NCBI GenBank assembly: GCA_945873105.1
Contig: CAMCBW010000021.1
Coordinates: 1 to 64,000, forward strand
Source: Tangfeifania diversioriginum
GTDB taxonomy: Bacteria; Bacteroidota; Bacteroidia; Bacteroidales; Prolixibacteraceae
Length of the DNA stretch: 64,000 nucleotides
Direction: 5' to 3'
The translations under genes and the position numbers were made by a program. Under the pieces are notes generated by a model that was not told the origin of the DNA, made no database searches, and saw nothing but the letters and a program-made list of their open reading frames with translations. Below, one piece after another: positions 27,421 through 37,354 of the stretch (position 1 is its first letter; each line of letters starts with the position of its first letter).

Positions 27421-27447
27421 CGAACCCCGATTTGTCGGGGGAGTTCC
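27421..27447. repeat. small palindrome gaac-ccccga-tttg-tcgggg-g-agttc
   Basis: A 6-bp stem (27425-27430/27435-27440) flanked by gaac/gttc arms, 30-odd nt before the DUF5060 gene. The shape is that of a Bacteroidota intergenic palindrome, or a weak terminator for the preceding transcript. Confidence 0.4.
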
Positions 27448-27478
27448 ATACTACCTTAAAAAAACAAATCATTAAAGT

Positions 27479-30070
27479 ATGAGATCAACTGGCTTAGCAC
27501 TTCTGTTTTTATTCTCAAAGTTATTTGCGCTTGTCTCATTGGGGCAATCCAGTTTGCCGGAACTGCCCAAGGTTGAAATCTACCAGTTGTGGGAGATCGA
27601 GGTTAAAAACTACAAAACATACACTGACCCACTGCGTGATGTAACTTTAAAAGTGAAGTTTAACTCACGCGAGGGAAAGGTTTTCAGCCATTCGGGTTTT
27701 TACGACGGGAACCATACCTGGAAAATTCGCTTCAGTCCCGATGAGTATGCCGAATGGACATACGAGTATTGGTTTACCGATGAGCATAAAAAAATTTCGG
27801 GCAAATTTATCTGCATTCCCACCAACAAACCTGGAAGGGTACAGAAAAATGCCTTCAATCCCTTCTGGTTAGGGCAAGGCCGTCAACCCAAAACATTGTT
27901 TAAGAGCTTTCATGTTGGTGACCGATTTTTTGCTTCCAACTGGGACGATCCGGCCAATCCTGACGATGGAAATGCCAGAACACGCTTCCTCGATTGGACC
28001 ACCAAAAATGGATACAACCTGCTCAGTATTGCCAGTTGTTTTACCAACCGCAACCAACCAGAGCGCGGAAAAGGATGGGACACCCCACGGATGTGGCCTG
28101 TTGATCCGGCAGAATACCGCAAAGCAGAGGTGATTATGGATGATTTGAAGGAAAGGGGTATCGCCGTTTTCCCCTTTGCCGGAATCTTCGGACAATCCGG
28201 TGATTGGCCGGTTAACTGGGACGACCAGCAATTTTATATCCGTTATTTTCTGGCCCGCTTTGGCCATTATCCCAACCTGATCCTGAACTTGGCCGGTCCG
28301 GAACCATTGTGGGCCGAAAAAGGTTTTAAAAATGCCATGCTCCTGAATGACATCAAGCGAATAGGCGCTTTTATCGACAGCGTCGATGTTCATAACCACG
28401 TCATTACCGTCCACAACGAAACTCGGGCAAGCCAGTTTGGGTGCCCGTTTATCGATGAGCCGTGGTGCGATATGGCGACCATCCAGGGACCTAAAACCTT
28501 TGATTCTGAAATACTCTTTTCAGGATTGAGTATGAACCACCGGCCGACCAAAACCAGTTACGCCAACGAAACACTCTGGACCGGAAATGTTTACCATCCG
28601 GCTTATTCGAACGACCGGATCAGAAAAAATACTTACACGATTCTATTTTCAGGTAGCATCCTGAATTTTGCCGACAACAACGGTGTCTCATCAACCGGTT
28701 TCTCAGGCACGATGGATTTGAAGGAGGTCAATCAGGGGAAACACGATATTGTCAGCATGGTGCACAATTGGTTTGCGACCATCCCTTTCAACCAGATGAC
28801 CACCCGTCAGGATCTGGTCAAACAAGGCTATTGCCTCGCCAAGGAAGGAGAGGAATACTACATTTACCTGGATACTTTGGGCAAAGTAGAACTTTACCTC
28901 GATTACCCCTATCCGTTTCAAACGGAATGGATCAACGCTAAAAACCCATCTGACCTCCGAAAAGGCAAAAGCGTACTTCCCCCAACCAATCTGCAGCACA
29001 CCACTTTTCAAACTCCCACAGATGGAGACGACTGGATTTTACATGTTTATGCCGCGCCTCCAACGGTGTTAGCAACTGGTAACTTTCCCGATTTGGCTGT
29101 CGACCTGCAGGGCAACATTCACCTGGTATACAATCGTTCGGGATTGATGTACCGGAGGTACGACAAGGTGAAAAAAACGTGGTCGAAAGAGACCCCCGTT
29201 GGATGTGAATGTGTCAATGCGGTACGTTCTGACCCGGATGCAGTGGTTGACTCAAAAGGCAATCCTCATGTTTACTGCGGAAACGAATATGCCTGGTTCG
29301 ACGGAAAGAGGTGGAACAAGGTAAAACCCAAGGCATCGCGCGACGCTGAATTGGCCATCAACAGCAATGACCAGCTTTTCCTGGTGAGCCGCGGAGGTAA
29401 CTTCAAAGGTGAAATTGGCATCGAGACCCGGCGGGGCTTTGCCAAATGGTCGTTCCTTCCCGATCCCGATGAAAATGGCAAAAGTTTCAATGACCATGTT
29501 TACAACGATTTATTTGTTTCAGCTGATCATACGCTCCATTTGGTACAGCGCCACGGCCCGGTAAAAGAGATCACCTATCGCCGTTCGACCGACGGTGGCC
29601 TTTCCTGGCCTATGGAAGAAGCAGTAAGCGACGATCGTGCAGAATCGCCCCACCTGGTGGTGACCCGGTCTGGCAAAGTAATTATTTCAACGGGCAAAGG
29701 ATATCTGTTTGAAAGAACCGGCAACGACGAATGGAAGGAGCTTGGACGAAAAGTAACGGCACAGCCCCGCCAGCAACCTGAGCTTGGTATCGACAACGAA
29801 GAGAACCTTTACGTGACATCGTTTGGAGGGATATATAATTCCTGTTTCAAGGGAAGATGGATGGGTGAGAAAAAATTGCGCTCCGTTACCAATCATCCAA
29901 CCATTGGATTTGTTGAAACAGCCGGATATCAAGATTTTGCCTACATCGTTTGGGAAGAGGGCAATGGTGATGCCGATGAAGGCTTGGGTGAAGATGCATC
30001 CATCGTAGTTGGAATACTCTATCCCGATGGAAGGGTCGTAGGGTTAGAGGGTATATTGTTAACGGATTAA
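27479..30070 (+). CDS. secreted DUF5060 / TIM-barrel / sialidase-like propeller fusion
   Basis: An 863-residue protein with signal peptide (about 1-22). Residues ~25-115 are a DUF5060 Ig-like domain (EIEVKNYKTYTDPLRDVTLKV, HTWKIRFSPDEYAEWTYEYW). Residues ~120-520 resemble a DUF4038/GH140-like barrel (FASNWDDPANPDDGNARTRF, NLILNLAGPEP, VITVHNETRASQ, RPTKTSYANE). Residues ~530-863 form a BNR/sialidase-like beta-propeller (FPDLAVDLQGNIHLVYN, YRRSTDGGLSWP). Barrels of this group hydrolyse apiosyl or other pectic linkages, but I cannot assign activity. The added C-terminal propeller is unusual and may bind or hydrolyse another sugar. It follows GH10 and ends the enzyme run. Confidence 0.7.
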   Translation: MRSTGLALLFLFSKLFALVSLGQSSLPELPKVEIYQLWEIEVKNYKTYTDPLRDVTLKVKFNSREGKVFSHSGFYDGNHTWKIRFSPDEYAEWTYEYWFTDEHKKISGKFICIPTNKPGRVQKNAFNPFWLGQGRQPKTLFKSFHVGDRFFASNWDDPANPDDGNARTRFLDWTTKNGYNLLSIASCFTNRNQPERGKGWDTPRMWPVDPAEYRKAEVIMDDLKERGIAVFPFAGIFGQSGDWPVNWDDQQFYIRYFLARFGHYPNLILNLAGPEPLWAEKGFKNAMLLNDIKRIGAFIDSVDVHNHVITVHNETRASQFGCPFIDEPWCDMATIQGPKTFDSEILFSGLSMNHRPTKTSYANETLWTGNVYHPAYSNDRIRKNTYTILFSGSILNFADNNGVSSTGFSGTMDLKEVNQGKHDIVSMVHNWFATIPFNQMTTRQDLVKQGYCLAKEGEEYYIYLDTLGKVELYLDYPYPFQTEWINAKNPSDLRKGKSVLPPTNLQHTTFQTPTDGDDWILHVYAAPPTVLATGNFPDLAVDLQGNIHLVYNRSGLMYRRYDKVKKTWSKETPVGCECVNAVRSDPDAVVDSKGNPHVYCGNEYAWFDGKRWNKVKPKASRDAELAINSNDQLFLVSRGGNFKGEIGIETRRGFAKWSFLPDPDENGKSFNDHVYNDLFVSADHTLHLVQRHGPVKEITYRRSTDGGLSWPMEEAVSDDRAESPHLVVTRSGKVIISTGKGYLFERTGNDEWKELGRKVTAQPRQQPELGIDNEENLYVTSFGGIYNSCFKGRWMGEKKLRSVTNHPTIGFVETAGYQDFAYIVWEEGNGDADEGLGEDASIVVGILYPDGRVVGLEGILLTD

Positions 30071-30071
30071 G

Positions 30072-30362
30072 CCAGATGCCCGAAATGAACATGAAATAGT
30101 TCATGGCAATTATTATGAAGAAAGACTGGGCCCCGACGTTACCAACAAAATGGCGAAGTGGTCACAATACGGCGATCCATCCATCAAACTTTGGTGTACT
30201 AACTCCAATCGGGTTTAAGAATATGTTCACAAAGCTGTAGAAAGCGAATGCTGGACAACATTTGACTGGCACTTCCCACATGGGGGGTGACTGCAGGCAT
30301 TCTTATTCAACGGATCTATTTTTACAAAGCTTAATAATGCAATTTGGAATTGGGTGATTTGA
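30072..30362 (+). pseudogene. decayed GH10-like barrel fragment
   Basis: No intact ORF, but 30072-30218 reads ARNEHEIVHGNYYEERLG and TNKMAKWSQYGDPSIKLW before a stop. This is the acid/base-strand region of GH10-like xylanases (the NE-x-VHG segment with following helix). Past the stop a different frame resumes with EYVHKAVESECW and FNGSIFTKLNNAIWNW, again broken by a stop. Frameshifts and stops mark it as a dead gene fragment, independent of the intact GH10 at 25294. Confidence 0.55.
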
Positions 30363-30903
30363 AAATTTCAAATACGAAACAAATTGAGATAAATGTTTCA
30401 TTATTTAGATATTAAAGAATCTAAATATTTCTTATAGAAAATCTTATTTTGAATCATATAGCGTAATTGTGCAATTTATTGCCTGAAATGTTCAAAATAT
30501 TGTCGCCATATTATTGTTGATTTGCTAAACCATTCTGACAATACCAGTTTTATGGCAGCAGTGAAGCAAATGCTGTCGAATTGTTCATCATAAGGACCCT
30601 GATGTATAGAATCCGGGTCACCTGCTGTTTGTTGAAATAGAAAAATGATAAATACCAACCAGACTCAATTTGTGAAAAAAGAAAGGAGGAAAGCCAGCGT
30701 GTCCAAATACCGGTAATGTGGGAAATGTCACACAACTGCATTACCGCTTTGATTAAGGTAAAAGGTCGTCTCAACAATTCAGGGGAGAATTGTTGAGGCA
30801 GGATAATTTGTGACGGAGTTACCACCCAACAACATTCGACCAAACAATACTGACGAATAGACTAAACTTTAAATTCAAACTTAAATTTAACAATTGGAAA
30901 CTT
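30363..30903. other. non-coding promoter region of the second SusC/SusD operon
   Basis: About 540 nt, AT-rich, without a supported gene. It contains a perfect 11-bp hairpin (ctcaacaattc at 30770-30780 with 30787-30797, 6-nt loop) about 107 nt before the SusC start. With no T-tract it looks more like an operator or leader structure than a terminator. The SusC promoter must lie here. Confidence 0.45.
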
Positions 30904-33900
30904 ATGAAAGAAGAAAACTTAATTCCGCTGCCCGCATCAGGAGGCAGAAAATTGTTTTTAGGAGTACGACTCTTTCTTGTTGTTTTTGTATTGCTTTGCT
31001 GTGAAAGCTTTGCCGGCATTGCCGCTGAATCCAGTGGATTGCCCAATGGTTTTTCAGAAAATGGAATCAGCAATTCAACAGCTCAGCAACAAACAAAGAA
31101 ATTTGCAGGGACGGTGTACGATGAAGACGGTATTCCGATTCCGGGTGCTACCGTTCGGGTAAAGGGAGGTACCAAGGGTACTGTAACCAATGTCGACGGA
31201 GGTTTTTCCATTGACATTGAAAGCAATGCCACTTTGGTGATCTCGTTTATTGGTTACCAGACACAGGAGGTAAGCATTGAGAACAAGAGTACGGTCCATA
31301 TCACGCTAAAGGCAGAAACGGAGCAGATTGAAGATGTTACGGTCGTTGCTTTTGCCAAGCAAAAGAAAGAGAGTGTCATCGGATCGATCACCACGATCAA
31401 ACCCGCAGAGTTAAAGGTGCCTTCCAGCAACCTTACTACTGCCCTGGCAGGTCGTATGTCGGGTTTGATCTCTTACCAGCGAAGCGGGGAGCCTGGTTTG
31501 GACAATGCTCAGTTTTTTATCCGCGGGGTTACCACTTTTGGGTACAAGAAAGATCCGCTGATCCTGATCGACAACAACGAGGTTACCACCCAGGAGATGG
31601 CGCGTATCCAGCCCGACGATATTGCCAGTTTCTCCATCATGAAGGATGCAACTGCAACGGCACTGTATGGATCCAGGGGTGCCAATGGGGTAATCCTGGT
31701 AACCACCAAGGAGGGTGTGGAAGGGAAAGCACAAATCAGCGTAAGGTTTGAGGAGGCAATTTCCAGACCAACCAGTATGGTCAAACTGGCGGATCCGATT
31801 ACCTACATGAACCTTCACAATGAAGCAGTTAGAACCCGCGATCCGCTCGGGGCTACTCCTTATTCCCCCAATAAGATTGCCAATACCATCGCCGGAGGAA
31901 ATCCCTATGTATACCCGGCCAACGATTGGTACAACATCATGTTCAAGGACCAGACCCTCAACAGTCGTTTGAACTTCAACGTGAGCGGCGGCGGAAAGAT
32001 CGCCCGTTACTACCTGGCAGGCAGCATCAATGACGACAATGGTATGCTGAAAGTGGACAAGATGAACAACTTCAACAGCAATATCAAACTGCGGAAATAC
32101 ATGCTTCGCTCCAACATCAACATCAACGTGACCAAATCTACCGAAGTGGTGGTTCGTTTGAGCGGAACATTCGATGACTATACCGGTCCGATTGATGGGG
32201 GTACCAACCTGTTTAAGAAGGTTATGAAAACCAATCCGGTGCTCTTCCCTTCCTATTTTAAACCGGACACTGCCAACATGTATTCCCAGCACATTTTGTT
32301 TGGAAACTACGACAAGGGACAGTACATCAACCCTTATGCCGACATGACAAAGGGGTACAAGGATTATACTACCTCCCAGATGTCTGCACAGTTTGAATTG
32401 AAGCAGCAGCTCGATTTTATCACCAAGGGACTCTCCTTCCGTGCGCTGTTCAATACCAACCGCTACTCCTATTACGATGTTTCAAGGTTCTACAATCCGT
32501 TCTATTACCAGGTTAATACGTATGACAAAGCAAGTGATTATTATACCCTTACCGGACTGAACGAGCTGACCGGTACCGAATACCTGGATTACAAGGAGGG
32601 CACCAAAGACATCAATTCAACCACCTATTTCGAGTCGGGAATGAACTGGGCGCAGACTTACAACAAGAAGCATGGAGTGAGCGGACTGTTGGTTTTCACC
32701 ATGCGGGAGCAACTTTTCGCCAATGCTGGAGATCTTCAAAAGTCGCTTCCCTACCGGAACATCAGTTTGGCAGGACGTGGCACTTACGCCTATGATTCGC
32801 GCTATTTTGGGGAGTTGAACTTCGGTTACAACGGATCAGAGCGTTTCTCTGAGAAAGAACGATTCGGCTTCTTCCCATCCATCGGCGCCGGCTGGTTTAT
32901 CTCCAACGAACAATTCTGGAAAGACGGTCTCAAAAAGAACATCACCAAATTAAAGCTCAAGGGAACCTACGGTTTGGTTGGTAACGATGCCATCGGCGAT
33001 GAGAACGACCGTTTCTTCTACCTCTCCAACGTCAACATGGACAATGCTTCCTATGCCTCTGCCTTCGGAACCTATGGCAACAGTGGTGGTGGTTATACCA
33101 AAAATGGCATCTCCGTTTCCCGTTATCCGAATGACGATATCACCTGGGAAACTGCCATTAAGCTAAATCTTGGTTTCGAAATGAGCCTCTGGAACAAACT
33201 GGACATCCAGGCCGACTTTTTCACAGAAGACCGCTCCAACATCCTGATGACCCGTTCTTCCATTCCTACCACCATGGGACTCCAGGCTCCAATTCGCGCC
33301 AATGTGGGTGAAGCAGCCAGCAGGGGGATCGATATTTCTCTCAACTACAACCAGACTTTCACCAAAGATTTCTGGATGACAGGAATGGCAAACTTTACCT
33401 ATGCCACCAGCGAGTTTACCGTGTATGAAGAGCCAGACTACTCCGATACACCTTGGAGGTCGAGGGTCGGTTATTCATTGAACCAGAACTGGGGATATGT
33501 GGCAGAGCGCCTGTTTGTGGATGAAGAGGAGATTCGCAACTCCCCGACACAGTTCGGAAACTATATGGCTGGGGATATCAAGTACAAGGATATCAACCGG
33601 GACGGCAAAATTACCGATTTGGACAGGGTTCCAATGGGCTATCCAACCAGTCCGGAAATCGTGTATGGATTTGGATTATCCGCCGGTTACAAGGGATGGG
33701 ACTTATCCTTCTTCTTCCAGGGCCTTGCGCGCGAATCCTTCTGGATCGACTCCTTTGCCACCAGTCCGTTTATCAACTACCACCCCTCCAGTGGGGATAC
33801 AGATCCTGGAAAACTAGTGAACAATGCACTGCTTAAGGATTATGCAGAGAGCCATTGGTCGGAAGACAACCGCGACCTGTATGCCTTGTGGCCACGCCTT

Positions 33901-34170
33901 TCCGAAACGGTGAATACCAACAATACCCAAACATCGAGTTGGTTCATGCGGGATGGTTCATTCATCCGGTTGAAATCGCTCGAATTTGGCTACACGATTC
34001 CAGCCAAGCTTATTTCAAAGGTAAAGATGACCAACCTGCGTTTCTATTTCAGCGGAACGAACCTCCTTACATTCAGTAAATTCAAAATGTGGGATCCAGA
34101 AATGGGTGGAAATGGCCTGGGCTATCCGATTCAAAAAGTATTTAACTTTGGAGTACAACTCTCCTTCTAA
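30904..34170 (+). CDS. SusC/RagA TonB-linked outer-membrane transporter (second pair)
   Basis: A 1,088-residue SusC-family importer. A long N-terminus with a hydrophobic signal near residues 17-40 is followed by a carboxypeptidase-D-like domain (~66-140; FAGTVYDEDGIPIPGATV, SFIGYQTQEV). The plug has GRMSGLISYQRSGEPG, FFIRGVTTFG, ILIDNNEVT and ATALYGSRGANGVILVTTK. The barrel ends FNFGVQLSF. The usual VVVGYG TonB-box-like motif is replaced by VTVVAFAKQK. It heads the second SusC-SusD operon with two accessory lipoproteins and would import oligosaccharides made by the surrounding enzymes. Clearly divergent from the first SusC, so probably different glycan specificity. Confidence 0.96.
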   Translation: MKEENLIPLPASGGRKLFLGVRLFLVVFVLLCCESFAGIAAESSGLPNGFSENGISNSTAQQQTKKFAGTVYDEDGIPIPGATVRVKGGTKGTVTNVDGGFSIDIESNATLVISFIGYQTQEVSIENKSTVHITLKAETEQIEDVTVVAFAKQKKESVIGSITTIKPAELKVPSSNLTTALAGRMSGLISYQRSGEPGLDNAQFFIRGVTTFGYKKDPLILIDNNEVTTQEMARIQPDDIASFSIMKDATATALYGSRGANGVILVTTKEGVEGKAQISVRFEEAISRPTSMVKLADPITYMNLHNEAVRTRDPLGATPYSPNKIANTIAGGNPYVYPANDWYNIMFKDQTLNSRLNFNVSGGGKIARYYLAGSINDDNGMLKVDKMNNFNSNIKLRKYMLRSNININVTKSTEVVVRLSGTFDDYTGPIDGGTNLFKKVMKTNPVLFPSYFKPDTANMYSQHILFGNYDKGQYINPYADMTKGYKDYTTSQMSAQFELKQQLDFITKGLSFRALFNTNRYSYYDVSRFYNPFYYQVNTYDKASDYYTLTGLNELTGTEYLDYKEGTKDINSTTYFESGMNWAQTYNKKHGVSGLLVFTMREQLFANAGDLQKSLPYRNISLAGRGTYAYDSRYFGELNFGYNGSERFSEKERFGFFPSIGAGWFISNEQFWKDGLKKNITKLKLKGTYGLVGNDAIGDENDRFFYLSNVNMDNASYASAFGTYGNSGGGYTKNGISVSRYPNDDITWETAIKLNLGFEMSLWNKLDIQADFFTEDRSNILMTRSSIPTTMGLQAPIRANVGEAASRGIDISLNYNQTFTKDFWMTGMANFTYATSEFTVYEEPDYSDTPWRSRVGYSLNQNWGYVAERLFVDEEEIRNSPTQFGNYMAGDIKYKDINRDGKITDLDRVPMGYPTSPEIVYGFGLSAGYKGWDLSFFFQGLARESFWIDSFATSPFINYHPSSGDTDPGKLVNNALLKDYAESHWSEDNRDLYALWPRLSETVNTNNTQTSSWFMRDGSFIRLKSLEFGYTIPAKLISKVKMTNLRFYFSGTNLLTFSKFKMWDPEMGGNGLGYPIQKVFNFGVQLSF

Positions 34171-34182
34171 CAACGGACTATC

Positions 34183-36111
34183 ATGAAAATAAAATATACA
34201 ATATTCATTGCGTTGGCCATTGTCCTGGGTTTGGGTTCTTGCAAGGGTTACCTTGACATAGTTCCTGATAATGTTGCCACCATCGACTATTCGTTCCGTA
34301 ACCGGACAGTTGCCGAGAAATATTTATTTACCTGCTACAGCTACCGTCCGACCGTTGGTGGAGTCAATGTGGACCCTGCCATGAACGGATGCGACGAAAC
34401 CTGGATCTTCTACGGGAACAATGCACCCTGGAACAATACCCAGATCCAGCGGGGATTTCAAACATCGGTCAATCCTTTCCTAAATTTTTGGGATGGTGAA
34501 TATGGGGGTAAAAAACTTTGGAACGGTATCCGTGATTGCAACATCTTTCTGGAGAATGTAGCCTCTGTTAAGGATTTACCCGATTATGAAATGAAAAGAT
34601 GGGTAGCTGAAGTGAAATTTTTAAAAGCTTACTACCATTACTATCTTTTCAAATGTTACGGGCCTATTCCAATTATGGATGTAAATCTTCCAATTTCGGC
34701 CAGTGTTGAAGAGGTACAGGTTTACCGGGAGACCGTCGACAATGTCGTCAAATACATCACAGACCTGATGAAAGAGGCCGCGGTGGATTTACCTGAAGCC
34801 GGAGCCGTGGTGGAAGGGACAGAAGCGGGTCGTATAGACAAGCTGGTGGCACTCGCCATGCGCGCTGAAGTGTTACTTTTTGCGGCAAGTCCGCTCTACA
34901 ATGGCAACACAGACTATGCCAGCATGCTCGACAAAAGCGGAGCCCCCCTCTTTGCCCAAACCTACGATGCCAACAAATGGAAATTGGCAGCCGAAGCCTG
35001 CAAACAGGCGATCGATACCTGCTTGATCCAGAAGAAGGGGCTTTACGATGTGGTAGATCCTTTCACCGCTACAGCACCGGATCCTTTTAAAATACAAACC
35101 ACCTTCAGGCAGGCCGTTTGCGACCGTTGGAACAAGGAGTTGATTTGGGGGAATACCAACCACGATAACACCTACCTTTCCCGACAGGCCCAAGCCAAGG
35201 TCGTTCGGCTGAATGCTGAATTGTCCAACCAAGTATTCACTGAATGGGCTCCTACCCTCAAAATGGCTGAGAAGTTTTACTCCAAAAATGGGGTACCAAT
35301 TGAAGAGGATGTAGATTGGCAAACCAATACCTGGTATGAAAACCGATACAAGGTACGTCCGGCAGTCTCTTCAGGCGAGGAAATTTACTATGTGCAGAAA
35401 GACCAGAAAACCGCTTACCTCCATTTCTACCGTGAGCCCCGCTTCTATGCAACCTTGGGCTTCGACAAAGGTGTCTATTTTGGAAATGGCTATTACACAT
35501 GGCCCTCCAATGTCAAATACACCGATTTCCTGAACAAACAGGTTTCAGGAGCTGCAACTGCATCAGGGAATTTCTCCATCACCGGTTACAGTGTAAAAAA
35601 GATGCACAGTTTTAAGAATGCGCAGACGGCCTCCAGCACCAGTGTGGAATATTTTCCATTTCCTGTCCTGAGGCTGGCAGACCTCTATTTGATGTATGCC
35701 GAGGCACTGAATGAATTCGGTGGTCCAAATACCGAAATTTTTACCTATCTTGACCAGGTCAGGGCACGTGCAGGATTGAAGGGGGTCAAGGAATCATGGG
35801 CCAGTTTTTCAACTAAGCCCAACAAGCCTGACACCAAGGATGGCCTGCGCCAGATTATTCAGCAGGAACGTACCATTGAACTGGCATTTGAAGGGAAAAG
35901 ATTCTGGGATATCCGCCGTTGGAAGAAGATCGATGAACTGAACGAACAGCCAAGGGGTTGGAATATTTCAGGAGAAACTACGGACGATTTTTACAACCTC
36001 GTCCCTGTCGCACAGGTTCCGGTTAAATTTACCGTGAAGGATTATTTCTGGCCCATCAAGGAGTCGGACTTGACGGTCAACAAGAACCTGATACAAAATT
36101 ACGGTTGGTAG
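34183..36111 (+). CDS. SusD/RagB family glycan-binding lipoprotein (second pair)
   Basis: A 642-residue SusD-like lipoprotein with lipobox Cys20 (LGLGSCKGYLDIVPD). It shows family marks: VAEVKFLKAYYHYYLFKCYGPIPI in the TPR region, RLADLYLMYAEALNEFG, and the C-terminal ERTIELAFEGKRFWDIRRWK signature. It ends LIQNYGW, as is common in this subgroup. It lies 12 nt after SusC and forms the surface lid of the importer. Glycan specificity cannot be read from sequence. Confidence 0.95.
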   Translation: MKIKYTIFIALAIVLGLGSCKGYLDIVPDNVATIDYSFRNRTVAEKYLFTCYSYRPTVGGVNVDPAMNGCDETWIFYGNNAPWNNTQIQRGFQTSVNPFLNFWDGEYGGKKLWNGIRDCNIFLENVASVKDLPDYEMKRWVAEVKFLKAYYHYYLFKCYGPIPIMDVNLPISASVEEVQVYRETVDNVVKYITDLMKEAAVDLPEAGAVVEGTEAGRIDKLVALAMRAEVLLFAASPLYNGNTDYASMLDKSGAPLFAQTYDANKWKLAAEACKQAIDTCLIQKKGLYDVVDPFTATAPDPFKIQTTFRQAVCDRWNKELIWGNTNHDNTYLSRQAQAKVVRLNAELSNQVFTEWAPTLKMAEKFYSKNGVPIEEDVDWQTNTWYENRYKVRPAVSSGEEIYYVQKDQKTAYLHFYREPRFYATLGFDKGVYFGNGYYTWPSNVKYTDFLNKQVSGAATASGNFSITGYSVKKMHSFKNAQTASSTSVEYFPFPVLRLADLYLMYAEALNEFGGPNTEIFTYLDQVRARAGLKGVKESWASFSTKPNKPDTKDGLRQIIQQERTIELAFEGKRFWDIRRWKKIDELNEQPRGWNISGETTDDFYNLVPVAQVPVKFTVKDYFWPIKESDLTVNKNLIQNYGW

Positions 36112-36146
36112 TAACTTTCTATTTGCATACTTAATAAAGATGTATC

Positions 36147-37316
36147 ATGAAACAAAAATTATTTTTACTGATTGCTCTTCTTGGAATCATCACTTTTGCG
36201 TGTAAAGAAGAACCTGTTGGCCAGCAGCCAAACGACAATGTACCTCCGGGAGCAGTTTCCAATGTGAAGGTGCAAAATATCCCGGGTGGTGCGATACTTA
36301 CCTACAGCGTACCCACAGACGAAGACCTGCTTTATGTAACAGCAGAATATACCCGCAAGGATGGCGTGGTGAGTGAAGCAAGAGCCTCCATGTATACAGA
36401 TACCCTAAAAGTGGTTGGTTTCGGTGATACCCAGCCCCGGGAAGTCGCCCTGGTGGCTGTTGACCGTAGCCGGAACAAATCTGCTGCCGTCAATGTGACC
36501 ATCAATCCTTTGGTGCCGGATGTCAATACCATCGGCAAAACGCTCAACATGGTGGCCGATTTTGGTGGGGTTCATGCCTACTGGACCAACCAGAACCGCG
36601 CAGAGATATCGGTGGTCGTCCTCAAGGAGGATAAGAACAAGGAGTATGTACCCATCGAAACCTTTTACAGCACAATGGTTGATGGAGAGGGAGCCAAAAG
36701 GGGTATGGATACCATTCCTGCCAATTTTGCAGTGTATGTGCAGGATCGTTGGGAAAACCGCAGCGAAACAATAAAATTCACCCTGAAGCCAATCTACGAG
36801 ACAAAGTTTGACCGTCTTAAATTCAGGGAAGTTGTGTTGCCAAATGATGAGAAATCGGCCTGGGGCTGGGTAATGCCACGAGCATGGGACGGTACCATTG
36901 GCGACCAGGGTTTCCACACCGGTAATGGAACAGGCAGATGGCCGCATTCGTTTACCATTGACCTGGGAATTACAGGAAGACTTAGCCGGGTCATTGAATG
37001 GCAACGACAGGGTTCCTATTACTACAACCATGGAAATATGCAGACTTTTGAAATATGGGGATGCCAAACGCTGGATGCTACCGGGAATTGGGCCAACTGG
37101 ACCAAACTGATGACCTGTGTTTCCATCAAACCTTCCGGCTTGCCAACCGGACAAGTTTCTGCAGAAGACAAAGCCTGGGCCAATGCAGGAGAAGAATTTA
37201 TCAACTCCCCGATGAATCCCAAGGTCCGTTACATACGAATCAAGTGTCTTAAAACCTGGTCGAATGGTGACTTCCTGCATGTGTCTGAACTTCAGTTTTA
37301 TGGAGATAACAGGTAG
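36147..37316 (+). CDS. surface lipoprotein, DUF4959/DUF5126/DUF5000 domains
   Basis: A 389-residue lipoprotein (lipobox Cys19). Residues ~25-115 are a fibronectin-III-like DUF4959 domain (PPGAVSNVKVQNIPGGAILTY), ~120-220 a DUF5126-like domain, and ~235-389 a discoidin-like DUF5000 domain (SFTIDLGITGRLSRVIEWQR, VRYIRIKCLKTW). Such proteins regularly follow SusD in Bacteroidota loci and are thought to be surface glycan-binding proteins. It lies 35 nt after SusD, in the same operon. Confidence 0.85.
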   Translation: MKQKLFLLIALLGIITFACKEEPVGQQPNDNVPPGAVSNVKVQNIPGGAILTYSVPTDEDLLYVTAEYTRKDGVVSEARASMYTDTLKVVGFGDTQPREVALVAVDRSRNKSAAVNVTINPLVPDVNTIGKTLNMVADFGGVHAYWTNQNRAEISVVVLKEDKNKEYVPIETFYSTMVDGEGAKRGMDTIPANFAVYVQDRWENRSETIKFTLKPIYETKFDRLKFREVVLPNDEKSAWGWVMPRAWDGTIGDQGFHTGNGTGRWPHSFTIDLGITGRLSRVIEWQRQGSYYYNHGNMQTFEIWGCQTLDATGNWANWTKLMTCVSIKPSGLPTGQVSAEDKAWANAGEEFINSPMNPKVRYIRIKCLKTWSNGDFLHVSELQFYGDNR

Positions 37317-37354
37317 TATGGATTGTGCCAAACTTAAAATAAAACTATATACAC

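Noticed and set aside
30770-30797. Intrinsic terminator
   Set aside because: Perfect 11-bp hairpin but no T-tract on either side and no gene ending just before it; kept only as a leader or operator structure.
31411-32292. 293-aa minus-strand ORF
   Set aside because: Antisense to the plug and early barrel of SusC; long antisense frames are common in this GC range.
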